Below are positions 29,905-38,467 of a stretch of 46,311 bases of DNA, piece after piece. Position numbers and translations under genes: made by a program. Origin of the DNA: Streptomyces ipomoeae 91-03. Its GTDB lineage: Bacteria > Actinomycetota > Actinomycetes > Streptomycetales > Streptomycetaceae. Location of the stretch: positions 1 to 46,311 of the forward strand of contig NZ_AEJC01000601.1 of the NCBI RefSeq assembly GCF_000317595.1, in the 5' to 3' direction. The notes under the pieces were generated by a model. It was not told the DNA's origin. It saw only the letters and a list, made by a program, of their open reading frames with translations, and ran no database searches. Position 1 is the first letter of the stretch, and every line of letters starts with the position of its first letter.

Positions 29905-32900
29905 TTACGGCGTCACAGTGAGCGGCGTACGTCCCGTCACCGTCTCCCCGTCGCCGAACTCCACGACACCCACGTACCGTTCGCCCTTCTTCGCGTCCGG
30001 CCAGGTGACCGTCACCTCGGGGCGGGTGCCCGCGGTGACCTGCTGGGTGGACGGGGTGACCGTGGGGGTCACCGCCGGGGTGCCCTGGCCGACCTCGTAC
30101 GTCCAAAGGGTGTACTGCTGGCTGGTGGTGCCGGCCGGCAGCTCGTACTGGAGGACGTAGACGTCGTAGTCGCCGGGCGGCAGGTCGGCGTACTCGTCGG
30201 AGCCGATGTCGGCCCAGCGGCCCACGTGGTTGCCGGCGGTGTCGAAGGCGTAGAGGTCGATGTCACTGCCCGGTACATGATCCGCGGAGGTGATCGCGAC
30301 TCGCGTGAACGCGGCGCCCTCGGGGACATGGACCCGGTGCTTCACGACCGCGTCGTTCGTGTGCTGGCTCTCCCAGAAGCGGGACTGGTCGGTGCCCGTG
30401 AGGGTGCCGGTGGTCTTCTTGCCCGTGTAGAGGGAGGCCTTGGCCGTCAGATCGCCGTTCCAGCCGACGCCGGGAGTCAGCTTCACCGACTCCTCGCCGG
30501 TGACCGTCACCTCGGCCGGTGCGGAGAAGCGGGTGGCGCGGAGCGCGATGGGGCTGGTGACCTTGTGGCCGTAGGAGTCGCTGAGGGTCAGCGAGCCGAA
30601 GGACCAGGTGTCGAAGGCGGCGTCCGTGCGCTCGAAACGGATCGTGTACGAGGCCGACTCGCCCGGTGCCAGCCGCAGCGACGCCGGGGTGACCTTCGCC
30701 TTGAAGCCGGCCGGGGTCTGGAGCTCGGCCCGGTAGGTGGAGGTCCTGGCGGAGACGTTGGTGACCTTGCGGGTCACGGTCTGGGAGCCGAGCAGGTCGC
30801 CGACCGAGATCGACGCGTAGTTCAGGTCGCTCGGGTCGAGCTTCGCGGCTGTGGCGCAGGCGTCCGTGCCGTCCTGTGCGGCCGGTGGCAGACCGATCGC
30901 ACAGAGGTACGCGGTCCAGTCGGCGGACGTGGAGTCGTAGACCAGGCCGGGGTCGGCGGCGCGGGTGACGCGGGGCGTGCCCGCGCCGTAGTCGATGGGC
31001 GTGGCGGAGTCGGCCTGCTGGCGGCCGATGGGGTCGCCCGCCCCGTCCTTCGTGGTCGCCGTCGTCATCAGGGCCGACTTGATCTCCATCGGGGACCAGT
31101 CGGGGTGCAGCTGCTTCAGCAGGGCGGCGAGGCCCGCGATGTGCGGCGCCGCCATCGACGTACCGGAGGCGAAGCCGAAGGTGCCCGCGAATCCGGCCTC
31201 GGTGCCCGGCACCGTGCCCGCCGGGACGGCCTCGCCGGGGGCGGCGATGTCCGGCTTCAGCAGGTCGCCGTCGCTGAAGTGGTCGGGGCCGCTGGAGGAG
31301 AAGTCGGTGACGTCCCGGGTCGACACCGGCTCGCTCCGGCTGGCGGTGAACCCGGCCGTCGCGCCCGCGCCCGCCGCGTACTCCTTCACCACCTTCGCCT
31401 CCTCGGGGCTCACCTGGAACATGGGCACCCGGTAGACGTAGGCGATGAAGTCCTGGCCGCTGGTCGGGGTGTGGGCGAGGACGAACGCCTTGCCGCCCGC
31501 CGCCGCGACCTCGTCGGCCTTCGTGGTGAGGAAGACACCGTCGCCGCCCCGGTCGCAGACCACGATCTTGTCCCTGGTCTTCGCCGGGTCGAGGGTGCCC
31601 GGCGCGCAGAACGCCGCCTGCTCGCGGTCCGCGTCCGCCTTGCGTACGTCGACGGCGTCGACCAGCGGCGCGGACGCGACACCCGGGTTCATGTTGCGGT
31701 GGGTGAAGGTACGGCCGTTGCCGAGGACCATGGACCCGGTGTAGCCGGTGTCGTGCGAGGACGCGGCGACCGTGGTGACCCAGGGGGCGGTGTGGCCGAC
31801 CGTGTCGGGGCCGCCGTTGCCGGACGAGGCGGAGACGAAGACGCCCGCCTTGGCCGCGTTGAACATGGCCTCCTTGGTGGGCGGCCTGGCTATGTCACCG
31901 CCGATGGAGTAGTTGATGACGTCCACGCCGTCGGCCACGGCCCGGTCGATCGCGGCGGTGGTGTCCACGTCCCAGCAGCCGGTGCTCCAGCAGGCCTTGT
32001 AGTACGCGAGGCGGGACGCCGGGGAGACACCGCTGAGGACTCCCTCGGCGTTGCTGCCGGGGACGGACGCCTTGACACCGTGGTTGCCGGCGGCCGTGGT
32101 GCCGGTGTGTGTGCCGTGGCTGTCCCGGTCCATCGGCGAGGAGACGTCGTCGGCGGTGGGCTCGGCGACGCCCTTGCGGAACCACTGGGCGCCGATCACC
32201 TTGTTGTTGCAGGTGACCTTGTACGCCGGGTCGGTGCCGGGGTCGCAGTCGCCCTTCCACTTCTTGGCGATGGCCTCGGCGTCCGGGCGTGGCTCCGGCA
32301 GCGGGGCGAGCATCGGGTTCGACGGGTCGACGCCGGTGTCGACGATGCCGACGATCACACCCTCGCCGGCGTGCTCGGGGCCACCGACCTTGGACCACAG
32401 GCCGTTCTTGCCGCTCAGGCCCAGCATGCGGGGCAGATCGGGGAGCTGGGCGGTGCCGGCCGCTTCCTCGGTGGAGGTGGCGGAACCGGCGGACGTGGCG
32501 TCGGGGGCGGAGGGCGAGGGCGCGGGCGACGGGGACGGCTGCGGGGCCCGGTTGCCGGCCCCGGCCCCGGCGCCGCTCCCGGCCCCGGCGTCAGCCCCGG
32601 TGCCTGTCCCGGCGTCGGCCCGTCCGGCCGCGCTCACCCCCGGCCCGTGGTCCGGAGCCGGAGCGTCGGACGTCAGGTGGCTGACCGTGCTGCGGGTCAG
32701 CGAGACCACGCCGGGCTGGTCGGCCAGCGTCCTGGCCTGCTTGGCGGTGAGTTCGGCGGCGAAACCGTTGAACGTGTAGTCGTAGCGGTACAGCGGCCGG
32801 ACCCCGGGGACGGCGTCGAGGACCTTGTCCCGGCGGGTGTCCAGATGCTCCAGGTAGTCCTTGACCGCGGCGGAGTCGGTGTCGAGCCGCCGGCCCGCCG

Positions 32901-33150
32901 TCGAGGCCGTGCGCTTCAGACGGGGCAGTCCGCCCTCGTAGGCGGCTACGGGTGCGTCGGCGAGCTTCACGACGTAGGTGCCGGGGCCGAAGTTCTCGTT
33001 GCTTCCGCTCGCGCCGCTCGCGCCGCTCTCAGCGGAGCCGGCGTCGGCGGCGAAGACGGGTGCGGTGACGGCGGTCAGCGTCAGGGCACCGGCGAGAAGG
33101 GGCGTCAGAAGGGTGACGGCCGCCCTCGGGCGTATGTGATGGAGTGTCAA
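29905..33150 (-). CDS. Secreted S8 family (subtilisin-like) serine peptidase
   Basis: Large extracellular protease of 1081 aa. Signal peptide (RPRAAVTLLTPLLAGALTLTAVTAPVFA); Inhibitor I9-type propeptide (GTYVVKLADAPVAAYEGG..YRYDYTFNGFAAELTAKQA) to about 150; a Gly/Ala/Pro linker; then the catalytic triad Asp near 270 (GIVDTGVDPSN), His near 346 (DSHGTHTGT) and Ser near 665 (ASGTSMAAPH). A PA-type insertion lies between His and Ser (about 470-590). A Fn3-like region and further beta-sandwich domains fill 750-1081. This is the plant-subtilase-like layout. The start is TTG 33150; no in-frame ATG/GTG gives the signal peptide and no Shine-Dalgarno is evident. A promoter motif shared with the acyl-CoA dehydrogenase gene lies 63 bp upstream. 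Confidence 0.93.
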   Translation of the reverse strand: MTLHHIRPRAAVTLLTPLLAGALTLTAVTAPVFAADAGSAESGASGASGSNENFGPGTYVVKLADAPVAAYEGGLPRLKRTASTAGRRLDTDSAAVKDYLEHLDTRRDKVLDAVPGVRPLYRYDYTFNGFAAELTAKQARTLADQPGVVSLTRSTVSHLTSDAPAPDHGPGVSAAGRADAGTGTGADAGAGSGAGAGAGNRAPQPSPSPAPSPSAPDATSAGSATSTEEAAGTAQLPDLPRMLGLSGKNGLWSKVGGPEHAGEGVIVGIVDTGVDPSNPMLAPLPEPRPDAEAIAKKWKGDCDPGTDPAYKVTCNNKVIGAQWFRKGVAEPTADDVSSPMDRDSHGTHTGTTAAGNHGVKASVPGSNAEGVLSGVSPASRLAYYKACWSTGCWDVDTTAAIDRAVADGVDVINYSIGGDIARPPTKEAMFNAAKAGVFVSASSGNGGPDTVGHTAPWVTTVAASSHDTGYTGSMVLGNGRTFTHRNMNPGVASAPLVDAVDVRKADADREQAAFCAPGTLDPAKTRDKIVVCDRGGDGVFLTTKADEVAAAGGKAFVLAHTPTSGQDFIAYVYRVPMFQVSPEEAKVVKEYAAGAGATAGFTASRSEPVSTRDVTDFSSSGPDHFSDGDLLKPDIAAPGEAVPAGTVPGTEAGFAGTFGFASGTSMAAPHIAGLAALLKQLHPDWSPMEIKSALMTTATTKDGAGDPIGRQQADSATPIDYGAGTPRVTRAADPGLVYDSTSADWTAYLCAIGLPPAAQDGTDACATAAKLDPSDLNYASISVGDLLGSQTVTRKVTNVSARTSTYRAELQTPAGFKAKVTPASLRLAPGESASYTIRFERTDAAFDTWSFGSLTLSDSYGHKVTSPIALRATRFSAPAEVTVTGEESVKLTPGVGWNGDLTAKASLYTGKKTTGTLTGTDQSRFWESQHTNDAVVKHRVHVPEGAAFTRVAITSADHVPGSDIDLYAFDTAGNHVGRWADIGSDEYADLPPGDYDVYVLQYELPAGTTSQQYTLWTYEVGQGTPAVTPTVTPSTQQVTAGTRPEVTVTWPDAKKGERYVGVVEFGDGETVTGRTPLTVTP

Positions 33151-33212
33151 CTGTGGTCCATGTCGGTCGATTTGGTAAGACCTGGTCCCCCATGGACCTC
33201 ATTCAACAGATG

Positions 33213-33227
33213 ACTCACCGGTAATAA
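33213..33227 (-). promoter_or_regulatory. Promoter-region motif shared with the acyl-CoA dehydrogenase gene
   Basis: ACTCACCGGTAATAA at 33213-33227 (minus strand TTATTACCGGTGAGT), 63 bp upstream of the subtilase start. It matches 12006-12020 at 13 of 15 positions, in the same orientation relative to the downstream gene. Confidence 0.45.
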
Positions 33228-33324
33228 ATCTTGAAGGGTCAAGTACTGGTGGGTCTCCACAGTCGTTTCACAAGAGGCCATCGGAGCCACCGTGAAACAC
33301 CTCGGATTCACCCGGTGTTGGGTC

Positions 33325-33345
33325 ACTGAACTTCTCAAGTTCAGT
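33325..33345. promoter_or_regulatory. Perfect inverted repeat (9-bp arms) upstream of the DUF4956-VTC operon
   Basis: ACTGAACTT at 33325-33333 and AAGTTCAGT at 33337-33345 with a 3-nt spacer, 50 bp before the DUF4956 start. The AT-rich arms and perfect symmetry over 21 bp suggest a dimeric regulator site controlling the operon. A second short dyad, CTTGA/TCAAG, lies at about 33230-33243. Confidence 0.7.
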
Positions 33346-33395
33346 TAAGAAGAGGCAAAGGGAGCTCAAAGCTTCACCCGCGATCGTTCCTTGTC

Positions 33396-33998
33396 ATGGA
33401 CCAGACCCTTCTCGTGGTCGCCGACCTGGCCGCCATCTCCGTGCTGACCTTCGCGGTCTACTTCCCGCGCCACCACCGCCGTGACCTGGTCACCGCGTTC
33501 CTCGGCGTCAACGTCGGCGTCCTCGCGGTGGCGATGACGCTCAGCTCCTCCTCCGTGGGCATCGGGCTCGGGATGGGGCTGTTCGGGGTGCTGTCGATCA
33601 TCCGGCTGCGCTCGTACGAGATCGCGCAGCACGAGATCGCGTACTACTTCTCCGCCCTCGCCATCGGCCTGCTGGCCGGGCTGCCGGAGAGCGTGAACGT
33701 GCTGTCGACCCTCCTCATGGCGCTGATCGTCGCCACGATGTACGTCGGCGACCACCCGAAGCTCTACGGTCGCCACCGGCAGCGCAGCCTCCGCCTCGAC
33801 GCCGCCTACACCGACGAGGACGCCCTGCGCGCCCACCTCGAAGTGCTGCTGGGCGGACGCGTGGTGAACCTCTCCGTGCAGAGCGTGGACCTGGTCAGCG
33901 ACATCACCCAGGTCGAGGTCCGCTACGTCGTCGCCGGCGCCGGATCCCGTGCGCCGCAGGAGGTGGGCGCCCGGGTCGGCCAAGGGGTCCGGGCATGA
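33396..33998 (+). CDS. DUF4956 domain membrane protein
   Basis: Protein of 200 aa with four hydrophobic segments in the first 130 residues (LLVVADLAAISVLTFAVYF, VGVLAVAMTLSSSSVGIGLGMGLFGVLSII, YYFSALAIGLLAGL, VLSTLLMALIVATMYV) followed by a cytosolic alpha/beta tail (LEVLLGGRVVNLSVQSVDLVSDITQVEVRYVV). The conserved RLRSYEIAQHEIAYYF segment sits between helices. First gene of a three-gene operon; its stop overlaps the next start by 4 nt (ATGA). ATG 33396 lacks a clear ribosome site. In other bacteria DUF4956 is also found beside VTC-domain genes, which suggests it forms the membrane part of a polyphosphate-related machine (inference). Confidence 0.88.
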   Translation: MDQTLLVVADLAAISVLTFAVYFPRHHRRDLVTAFLGVNVGVLAVAMTLSSSSVGIGLGMGLFGVLSIIRLRSYEIAQHEIAYYFSALAIGLLAGLPESVNVLSTLLMALIVATMYVGDHPKLYGRHRQRSLRLDAAYTDEDALRAHLEVLLGGRVVNLSVQSVDLVSDITQVEVRYVVAGAGSRAPQEVGARVGQGVRA

Positions 33999-34843
33999 CG
34001 GCCGTGGACCACTCCGTCGCACCGGTCCTCCGGGCGCTGCGGCCCATCGGCCTCGACGAACTGGTCGCGCGCGCCGAGCCGTTGACCCGCGTCGACCGCA
34101 AGTACATGCTCCCCGCCACCGAGCTGCCGTTCGTGATCGGCGGCCTGGACGGTGGGGGCACCTCCCGGTCGAGCGGCGTCGAGCCCGGGGGAGTACAGGT
34201 GCTGGAGGTGGACGGGCAGCGGCAGTTCGCGTACCGGTCCGTGTACTTCGACACCCCCGACATGGACGGTTACCTGGGCGCCGCCCGACGCCGCCGACGC
34301 CGCTTCAAGCTCCGCGTCCGTACGTATCTGCCGTCCAGCCCCGAAGGTGAGGCGCGGCACTACTTCGAGGTCAAGACACGCGGCCCGCGTGGCACCACCG
34401 TCAAGCAGCGCATCCCGTACACGGGCGATCTGTGGCGGCTCGACGCCGAGGCCCGCGCGTACGCCGACGAGATGCTCGGCGCGGCCGGCATCGACTCGCG
34501 CGGCTTCCGGCTGGTGCCCACGCTCACCACCCGCTACCGGCGCACCACGCTGTTCCTGCCGGACAGCGGCAGCCGGGTCACCGTCGACACCGACCTGACC
34601 TGGGCCCTGCCCGACGGCACCGAACTGCGCACTCCCGAGCGGACCATCGTCGAGACCAAGGCCGGGCGCGCCGGATCCAGCGCCGACCGGCTGCTGTGGT
34701 CGCTGAAGCACCGGCCCTGCCCGGTCTCCAAGTACGGCACCGGCCTCGCCGCCCTGCGCCCCGACCTCCCCGCCAACCGATGGCTGCCCGTCCTGCGCCG
34801 CCACTTCCCCACCGCCCCCGCACTGAACGGGAGTCCCGCATGA
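33995..34843 (+). CDS. VTC domain protein (polyphosphate polymerase-like)
   Basis: Protein of 282 aa with the tunnel-fold VTC domain over most of its length: basic residues for nucleotide/polyphosphate binding in TRVDRKYML, RQFAYRSVYFDTPDMDGY, RRRFKLRVRTYL, then HYFEVKTRGPRGTTVKQR, VTVDTDLTW, IVETKAG and PVSKYGTG. The alternating Arg/Lys and the E-x-K pairs are the features that in the yeast VTC complex polymerise ATP into polyphosphate. No signal peptide; expected on the cytosolic face. Overlaps DUF4956 by 4 nt upstream and the lipoprotein by 4 nt downstream. Catalysis in this organism is inferred from the family. Confidence 0.9.
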   Translation: MTAVDHSVAPVLRALRPIGLDELVARAEPLTRVDRKYMLPATELPFVIGGLDGGGTSRSSGVEPGGVQVLEVDGQRQFAYRSVYFDTPDMDGYLGAARRRRRRFKLRVRTYLPSSPEGEARHYFEVKTRGPRGTTVKQRIPYTGDLWRLDAEARAYADEMLGAAGIDSRGFRLVPTLTTRYRRTTLFLPDSGSRVTVDTDLTWALPDGTELRTPERTIVETKAGRAGSSADRLLWSLKHRPCPVSKYGTGLAALRPDLPANRWLPVLRRHFPTAPALNGSPA

Positions 34844-36732
34844 GCACGCGATCAACCAGGCGTTTCCGTATGAGGGCCCGAGGCTCTCGTACGACGGTCC
34901 GAAACTCTCGTACGACGCTCCGAGGCTTCCGTACGAAGGTCGCGGGCGCCCTCGCCTCCGTGGTCCTCGCCACGGCCGCGCTCGCCGGGTGCTCGGCCGG
35001 GAGCGGGTCGGACTCCGAGACGGCGTCCGGTTCGTCGTCGAGTGCGAGCGCGGCGGCGGTGGACGGTGGGCAGACGGCTGCCGCCGTGCTCGCCGACAAC
35101 GAGGACACCCACGCCGAGGACGGGGACACGGAGTACGACGAGTCCGAGACCGTCGACATCGAACTGAAGGGCGACTCGGCGTCCGCCGACGGCAAGGGCG
35201 TGGACGTCGACGGGTCCACGGTGACGATCACCTCCAGCGGCACCTACCGGCTCAGCGGGAGTCTGGACGACGGGCAGATCGTGATCACCGCGCCCGAGGC
35301 GACCGTGAAGCTGGTGCTCGACGGGGTCGACATCGCCAGTTCCTCCGGGTCGGCGATCGCCGCCACCGAGGCGGAGCGGCTGGTGGTCGTGCTCGCGGAC
35401 GGCAGCGAGAACAAGCTGAGCGACACCGACTCCTACGCCGAGGACGCCGAGGCGAACGCCGCCCTGTACAGCGCGGGCGACCTGACGATCGGTGGCAGCG
35501 GCTCGCTCACCGTCAAGGGGAACGGCAACGACGCCATCGCCGGCAAGGACGGGCTGGTCGTCGCGGGCGGGAACATCACCGTCGAGGCCGCCGACGACGG
35601 GATCCGCGGCAAGGACTACCTGGTGGTGAACGGCGGCGACATCACCGTCACCGCGAAGGGCGACGGGCTGAAGTCCGACAACTCCGACGAGGAGGACGCC
35701 GGTTACATCGCGGTCGACGGCGGTACGGTCGCCGTCACCGCGAACGGCGACGCCGTGGACGCCGCCACCGACCTCGTCGTCACCGGCGGCGAGCTGACCG
35801 TGAAGAGCGAGGCATCCGACGACACCTCCGCGCACGGGCTGAAGTCCGGTGTCATCACCGTCCTCGAGGGCGGCACGATCGACGTCTCGGCCTCCGCCGA
35901 CGCCCTGCACGGCGAGGCGGCCGTCCACGTCAACGGCGCCGACGTCACCCTCTCCGCCGGCGACGACGGTGTGCACGCCGAGGGCGACCTGGTCATCAGC
36001 AAGGGCACGCTGGACATCACCGGCTCCAACGAGGGCCTGGAGGGCAAGGACATCCTGGTCGGCGGCGGTACGACGACCGTCACCTCCAACGACGACGGCG
36101 TCAACGCCTCCGGCAGCGAGGCCACTTCGCAACAGCAGGGCGGAGGCGGCTTCGGCGGCGGGGGCGGCGGCGAGAACGTCGGCGACTACACCGCCAAGGT
36201 CACCGGCGGCACCCTCGTCATCAACTCCCAGGGCGACGGCTTCGACTCCAACGGCACCGCCGAGATCACCGGCGGCACGATCGTCGTCAACGGCCCCGAG
36301 ACGGGCGGCAACGGCGCGCTCGACGTCAACGGCAGTTTCACCGTCAGCGGCGGCACGCTGCTCGCCTCCGGCAGCGCGGGCATGGTCGTCGCCCCGGACG
36401 AGGAGTCCGAGCAGGGCTGGCTCTCGGCGACCCTGGACGCGTCGGTCGACGCCGGCACGACCCTCCACATCGTCGACTCCGACGGCGAGGTCGTCGCCTC
36501 GTACGTCACCTCCAAGACCATCCAGAACGTCGTCTACTCCGGCGAGGGCATCGAGAGCGGCGAGGAGTACACCGTGTACACGGGCGGCAGCACCTCCGGC
36601 TCGGACACCGGCGGCCTCGCCGAGACCGGCGAGCTCGGCTCCGCCGAGAAGATCGCCACGGTCACCGCCGGCGAGGCCCCGGAGGGCGGCGGCTTCGGGG
36701 GCGGGCCCGGCGGGGGTGGTCGCGGACAGTAG
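34840..36732 (+). CDS. Carbohydrate-binding (Cthe_2159-type) lipoprotein
   Basis: Protein of 630 aa. The N-terminus is a basic Arg/Thr-repeat head then a lipoprotein signal with lipobox LAGC (about residue 48), so it is anchored outside the membrane. After a Ser/Ala linker comes a long right-handed beta-helix of repeated GNGNDAIAGKDGLVVAGGNI, ADDGIRGKDYLVVNGGDI and GDDGVHAEGDLVISKGTL units typical of Cthe_2159/pfam14262 carbohydrate-binding proteins, with many Asp that suggest calcium sites. It has a Gly-rich loop (about 428-445, GGGGFGGGGGG) and a Gly-rich C-terminus (GGGFGGGPGGGGRGQ). ATG 34840 overlaps the VTC stop in ATGA. Probably the cell-surface, polymer-binding component of the operon. 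Confidence 0.85.
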   Translation: MSTRSTRRFRMRARGSRTTVRNSRTTLRGFRTKVAGALASVVLATAALAGCSAGSGSDSETASGSSSSASAAAVDGGQTAAAVLADNEDTHAEDGDTEYDESETVDIELKGDSASADGKGVDVDGSTVTITSSGTYRLSGSLDDGQIVITAPEATVKLVLDGVDIASSSGSAIAATEAERLVVVLADGSENKLSDTDSYAEDAEANAALYSAGDLTIGGSGSLTVKGNGNDAIAGKDGLVVAGGNITVEAADDGIRGKDYLVVNGGDITVTAKGDGLKSDNSDEEDAGYIAVDGGTVAVTANGDAVDAATDLVVTGGELTVKSEASDDTSAHGLKSGVITVLEGGTIDVSASADALHGEAAVHVNGADVTLSAGDDGVHAEGDLVISKGTLDITGSNEGLEGKDILVGGGTTTVTSNDDGVNASGSEATSQQQGGGGFGGGGGGENVGDYTAKVTGGTLVINSQGDGFDSNGTAEITGGTIVVNGPETGGNGALDVNGSFTVSGGTLLASGSAGMVVAPDEESEQGWLSATLDASVDAGTTLHIVDSDGEVVASYVTSKTIQNVVYSGEGIESGEEYTVYTGGSTSGSDTGGLAETGELGSAEKIATVTAGEAPEGGGFGGGPGGGGRGQ

Positions 36733-36821
36733 CCGTACGGGCGCCGGGCGCGCGGGCAGCGGTCGTACGAGCAGGGGGCGCGTGCAGTGGTCGTACGGCG
36801 CGGGCGCGGGTCTCGCGGCGG

Positions 36822-36953
36822 GTGGCGGGCGAGGCCTTCTACTGGGCCCCCGGTCACGCGCCGGAAGCACTTGAGGACTGCGAGTACGTGGACCTCTCGC
36901 CCAGGAAGGAGTTCGAGGAGGTCATCGGCCACGTCAAGTCGAACCTGGGCTGA
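36822..36953 (+). pseudogene. Remnant of a cupin-type protein
   Basis: A 43-codon frame giving GEAFYWAPGHAPEALEDCEY and then VDLSPRKEFEEVIGHVKSNL, ending at TGA 36953. This matches the end of small cupin proteins, where GxAxYxPPGHxP is followed by a C-terminal helix. Upstream no frame continues it and no start with a ribosome site is present, so only the 3' end survives. It lies between the lipoprotein gene and the pectate lyase. Confidence 0.5.
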
Positions 36954-36964
36954 CCCCGGCTCAG

Positions 36965-37003
36965 TTTCTCCTGAGAAAGGGAAAGGTGGAGGCAACCTTT
37001 CCC
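36965..37003 (+). promoter_or_regulatory. Paired hairpins in the pectate-lyase leader
   Basis: TTTCTC-CT-GAGAAA at 36965-36978 is a compact palindrome, and GGGAAAGGT at 36979-36987 pairs with ACCTTTCCC at 36995-37003. They lie about 95-135 nt before the GTG start of the pectate lyase, also containing an alternative pairing because the AAAGG run is shared in composition. Candidate operator or attenuator; not a riboswitch class that I recognise. Confidence 0.5.
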
Positions 37004-37099
37004 GACACGGCGACCACACATGAGTCGAAGCTCCCTTCACGGGGGCTCCACACGAACCACGTGTTCCTCGAACCACGTACGTTACGTAAGGACTCATCC

Positions 37100-38467
37100 G
37101 TGGCCTCTGCCTCCTCGCGCACGTCCCACCGCCGGTCCCTCCGCAAGCGCCGCGCCCTCGTGGTCACCGCCGCCGCCGTGGCCGCCGGTGTCGGCGCCGG
37201 CGTCCTGGTGATGAACGCCAACGCCGGTGCCGTGGACCTCTACCACCAGGTGCTGCCCGCCAAGGACGGCTGGGCGGCGTCCGGTTCCGGAACGACCGGC
37301 GGTGCCAAGGCGGACGCGGCGCACACCTTCACGGTCTCCACCCGCGCGCAGCTGGTGAAGGCGCTGGGCTCCCAGACCGACACCACCCCGCGGATCATCA
37401 AGATCAAGGGCACGATCGACGCCAACACCAATGACTCCGGCAAGAAGCTGACCTGCGCGGACTACGCCTCCGGCACCGGCTACTCGCTCTCCGCCTACCT
37501 CAAGGCGTTCGACCCGGCGACGTACGGCAAGAAGGCGCCGTCCGGCACCCAGGAGACCGCCCGCAAGGCCGCCGCCGACAAGCAGAAGAAGAACATCGTC
37601 TTCCGGGTGCCCTCCAACACCACCATCGTGGGCGTCCCCGGCACCAAGGCCGGCATCACGGGCGGCAGCCTCCAGGTCTCGAACGTCAAGAACGTCATCA
37701 TCCGCAACCTCACCTTCGCGGACACCCAGGACTGCTTCCCGCAGTGGGACCCGACCGACGGCTCGTCCGGCAAGTGGAACTCCAACTACGACTCCGTGAC
37801 GCTGCGCGGCGCCACCAACGTCTGGGCGGACCACAACACGTTCACCGACGCGCCGACCTTCGACAAGACCGAGAAGACGTACTTCGGCCGCAAGTACCAG
37901 GTCCACGACGGCGCCCTCGACATCACCAACGGCTCCGACCTGGTGACCGTCGAGCGCAACCAGTTCCTCAACCACGACAAGACCATGCTGATCGGCAGCA
38001 GCGACACCGACAGCACGGGCAAGCTGCGCGTGACCATCCACCACAACGTCTGGAAGGGCATCGTCCAGCGCGCCCCGCTGGCCCGCATCGGCCAGATCCA
38101 CCTCTACAACAACGTCTACGAGACGACCACGGTCAACGGCTACGCCCCGAAGTACAGCATCGACTCCCGCGCCAAGGCCCAGGTCGTCGCCGAGCGCAAC
38201 GTCTGGAAGCTCCCCGCCGGCGCGAAGGTCGCCAAGCTGCTGAGCGGCGACGGCACGGGTTCGATCGCGGGCAAGGGCAACCTCGTCAACGGCACGGAGA
38301 CCGACCTGGTCGCCGCGTACAACTCCGCGAACTCCAAGAAGATCAAGACGACGGTGAACTGGACCCCGACCCTCACGGCCGGCCTCCAGACCTCGGTGAA
38401 GAACCTGCTGACGGACCTGACGAACCTGACGGGCACGTCGGCCGCCGGCGCCGGGCTGCTGTCGTAG
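37100..38467 (+). CDS. Secreted pectate lyase (polysaccharide lyase family 1)
   Basis: Extracellular beta-elimination enzyme for polygalacturonate, 455 aa. Start GTG 37100 with AAGGA 7 nt upstream; a basic Arg-rich n-region and hydrophobic VVTAAAVAAGVGAGVLVM form a signal peptide ending at NANAGA. The PL1 parallel beta-helix shows conserved motifs: SNTTIVGVPGTKAGITGGSL, NVIIRNLTF, VWADHNTFTDAP, the calcium-site region HDGALDITNGSDLVTVERNQFLNHDKTMLIG, and the catalytic-Arg segment RAPLARIGQIHLYNNVY. The C-terminus ends GLLS with the stop inside a 20-bp duplication. A strong terminator follows. This is a plant cell-wall-degrading function typical of soil Streptomyces. Confidence 0.92.
   Translation: MASASSRTSHRRSLRKRRALVVTAAAVAAGVGAGVLVMNANAGAVDLYHQVLPAKDGWAASGSGTTGGAKADAAHTFTVSTRAQLVKALGSQTDTTPRIIKIKGTIDANTNDSGKKLTCADYASGTGYSLSAYLKAFDPATYGKKAPSGTQETARKAAADKQKKNIVFRVPSNTTIVGVPGTKAGITGGSLQVSNVKNVIIRNLTFADTQDCFPQWDPTDGSSGKWNSNYDSVTLRGATNVWADHNTFTDAPTFDKTEKTYFGRKYQVHDGALDITNGSDLVTVERNQFLNHDKTMLIGSSDTDSTGKLRVTIHHNVWKGIVQRAPLARIGQIHLYNNVYETTTVNGYAPKYSIDSRAKAQVVAERNVWKLPAGAKVAKLLSGDGTGSIAGKGNLVNGTETDLVAAYNSANSKKIKTTVNWTPTLTAGLQTSVKNLLTDLTNLTGTSAAGAGLLS

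Noticed and set aside
30226..33213. A 995-codon plus-strand frame opposite the subtilase gene
   Set aside because: Pure antisense shadow of the S8 peptidase; Gly/Arg/Val-rich without domains or ribosome site.
33151..33395. Possible PHO box before the DUF4956-VTC operon (ATTCACC near 33307)
   Set aside because: The next 11-bp unit does not match GTTCACC; only one imperfect half is present.
34989..36953. A 654-codon second frame across the lipoprotein gene
   Set aside because: Arg/Gly-rich shadow; only its last 43 codons, beyond the lipoprotein stop, resemble a real protein (cupin remnant).
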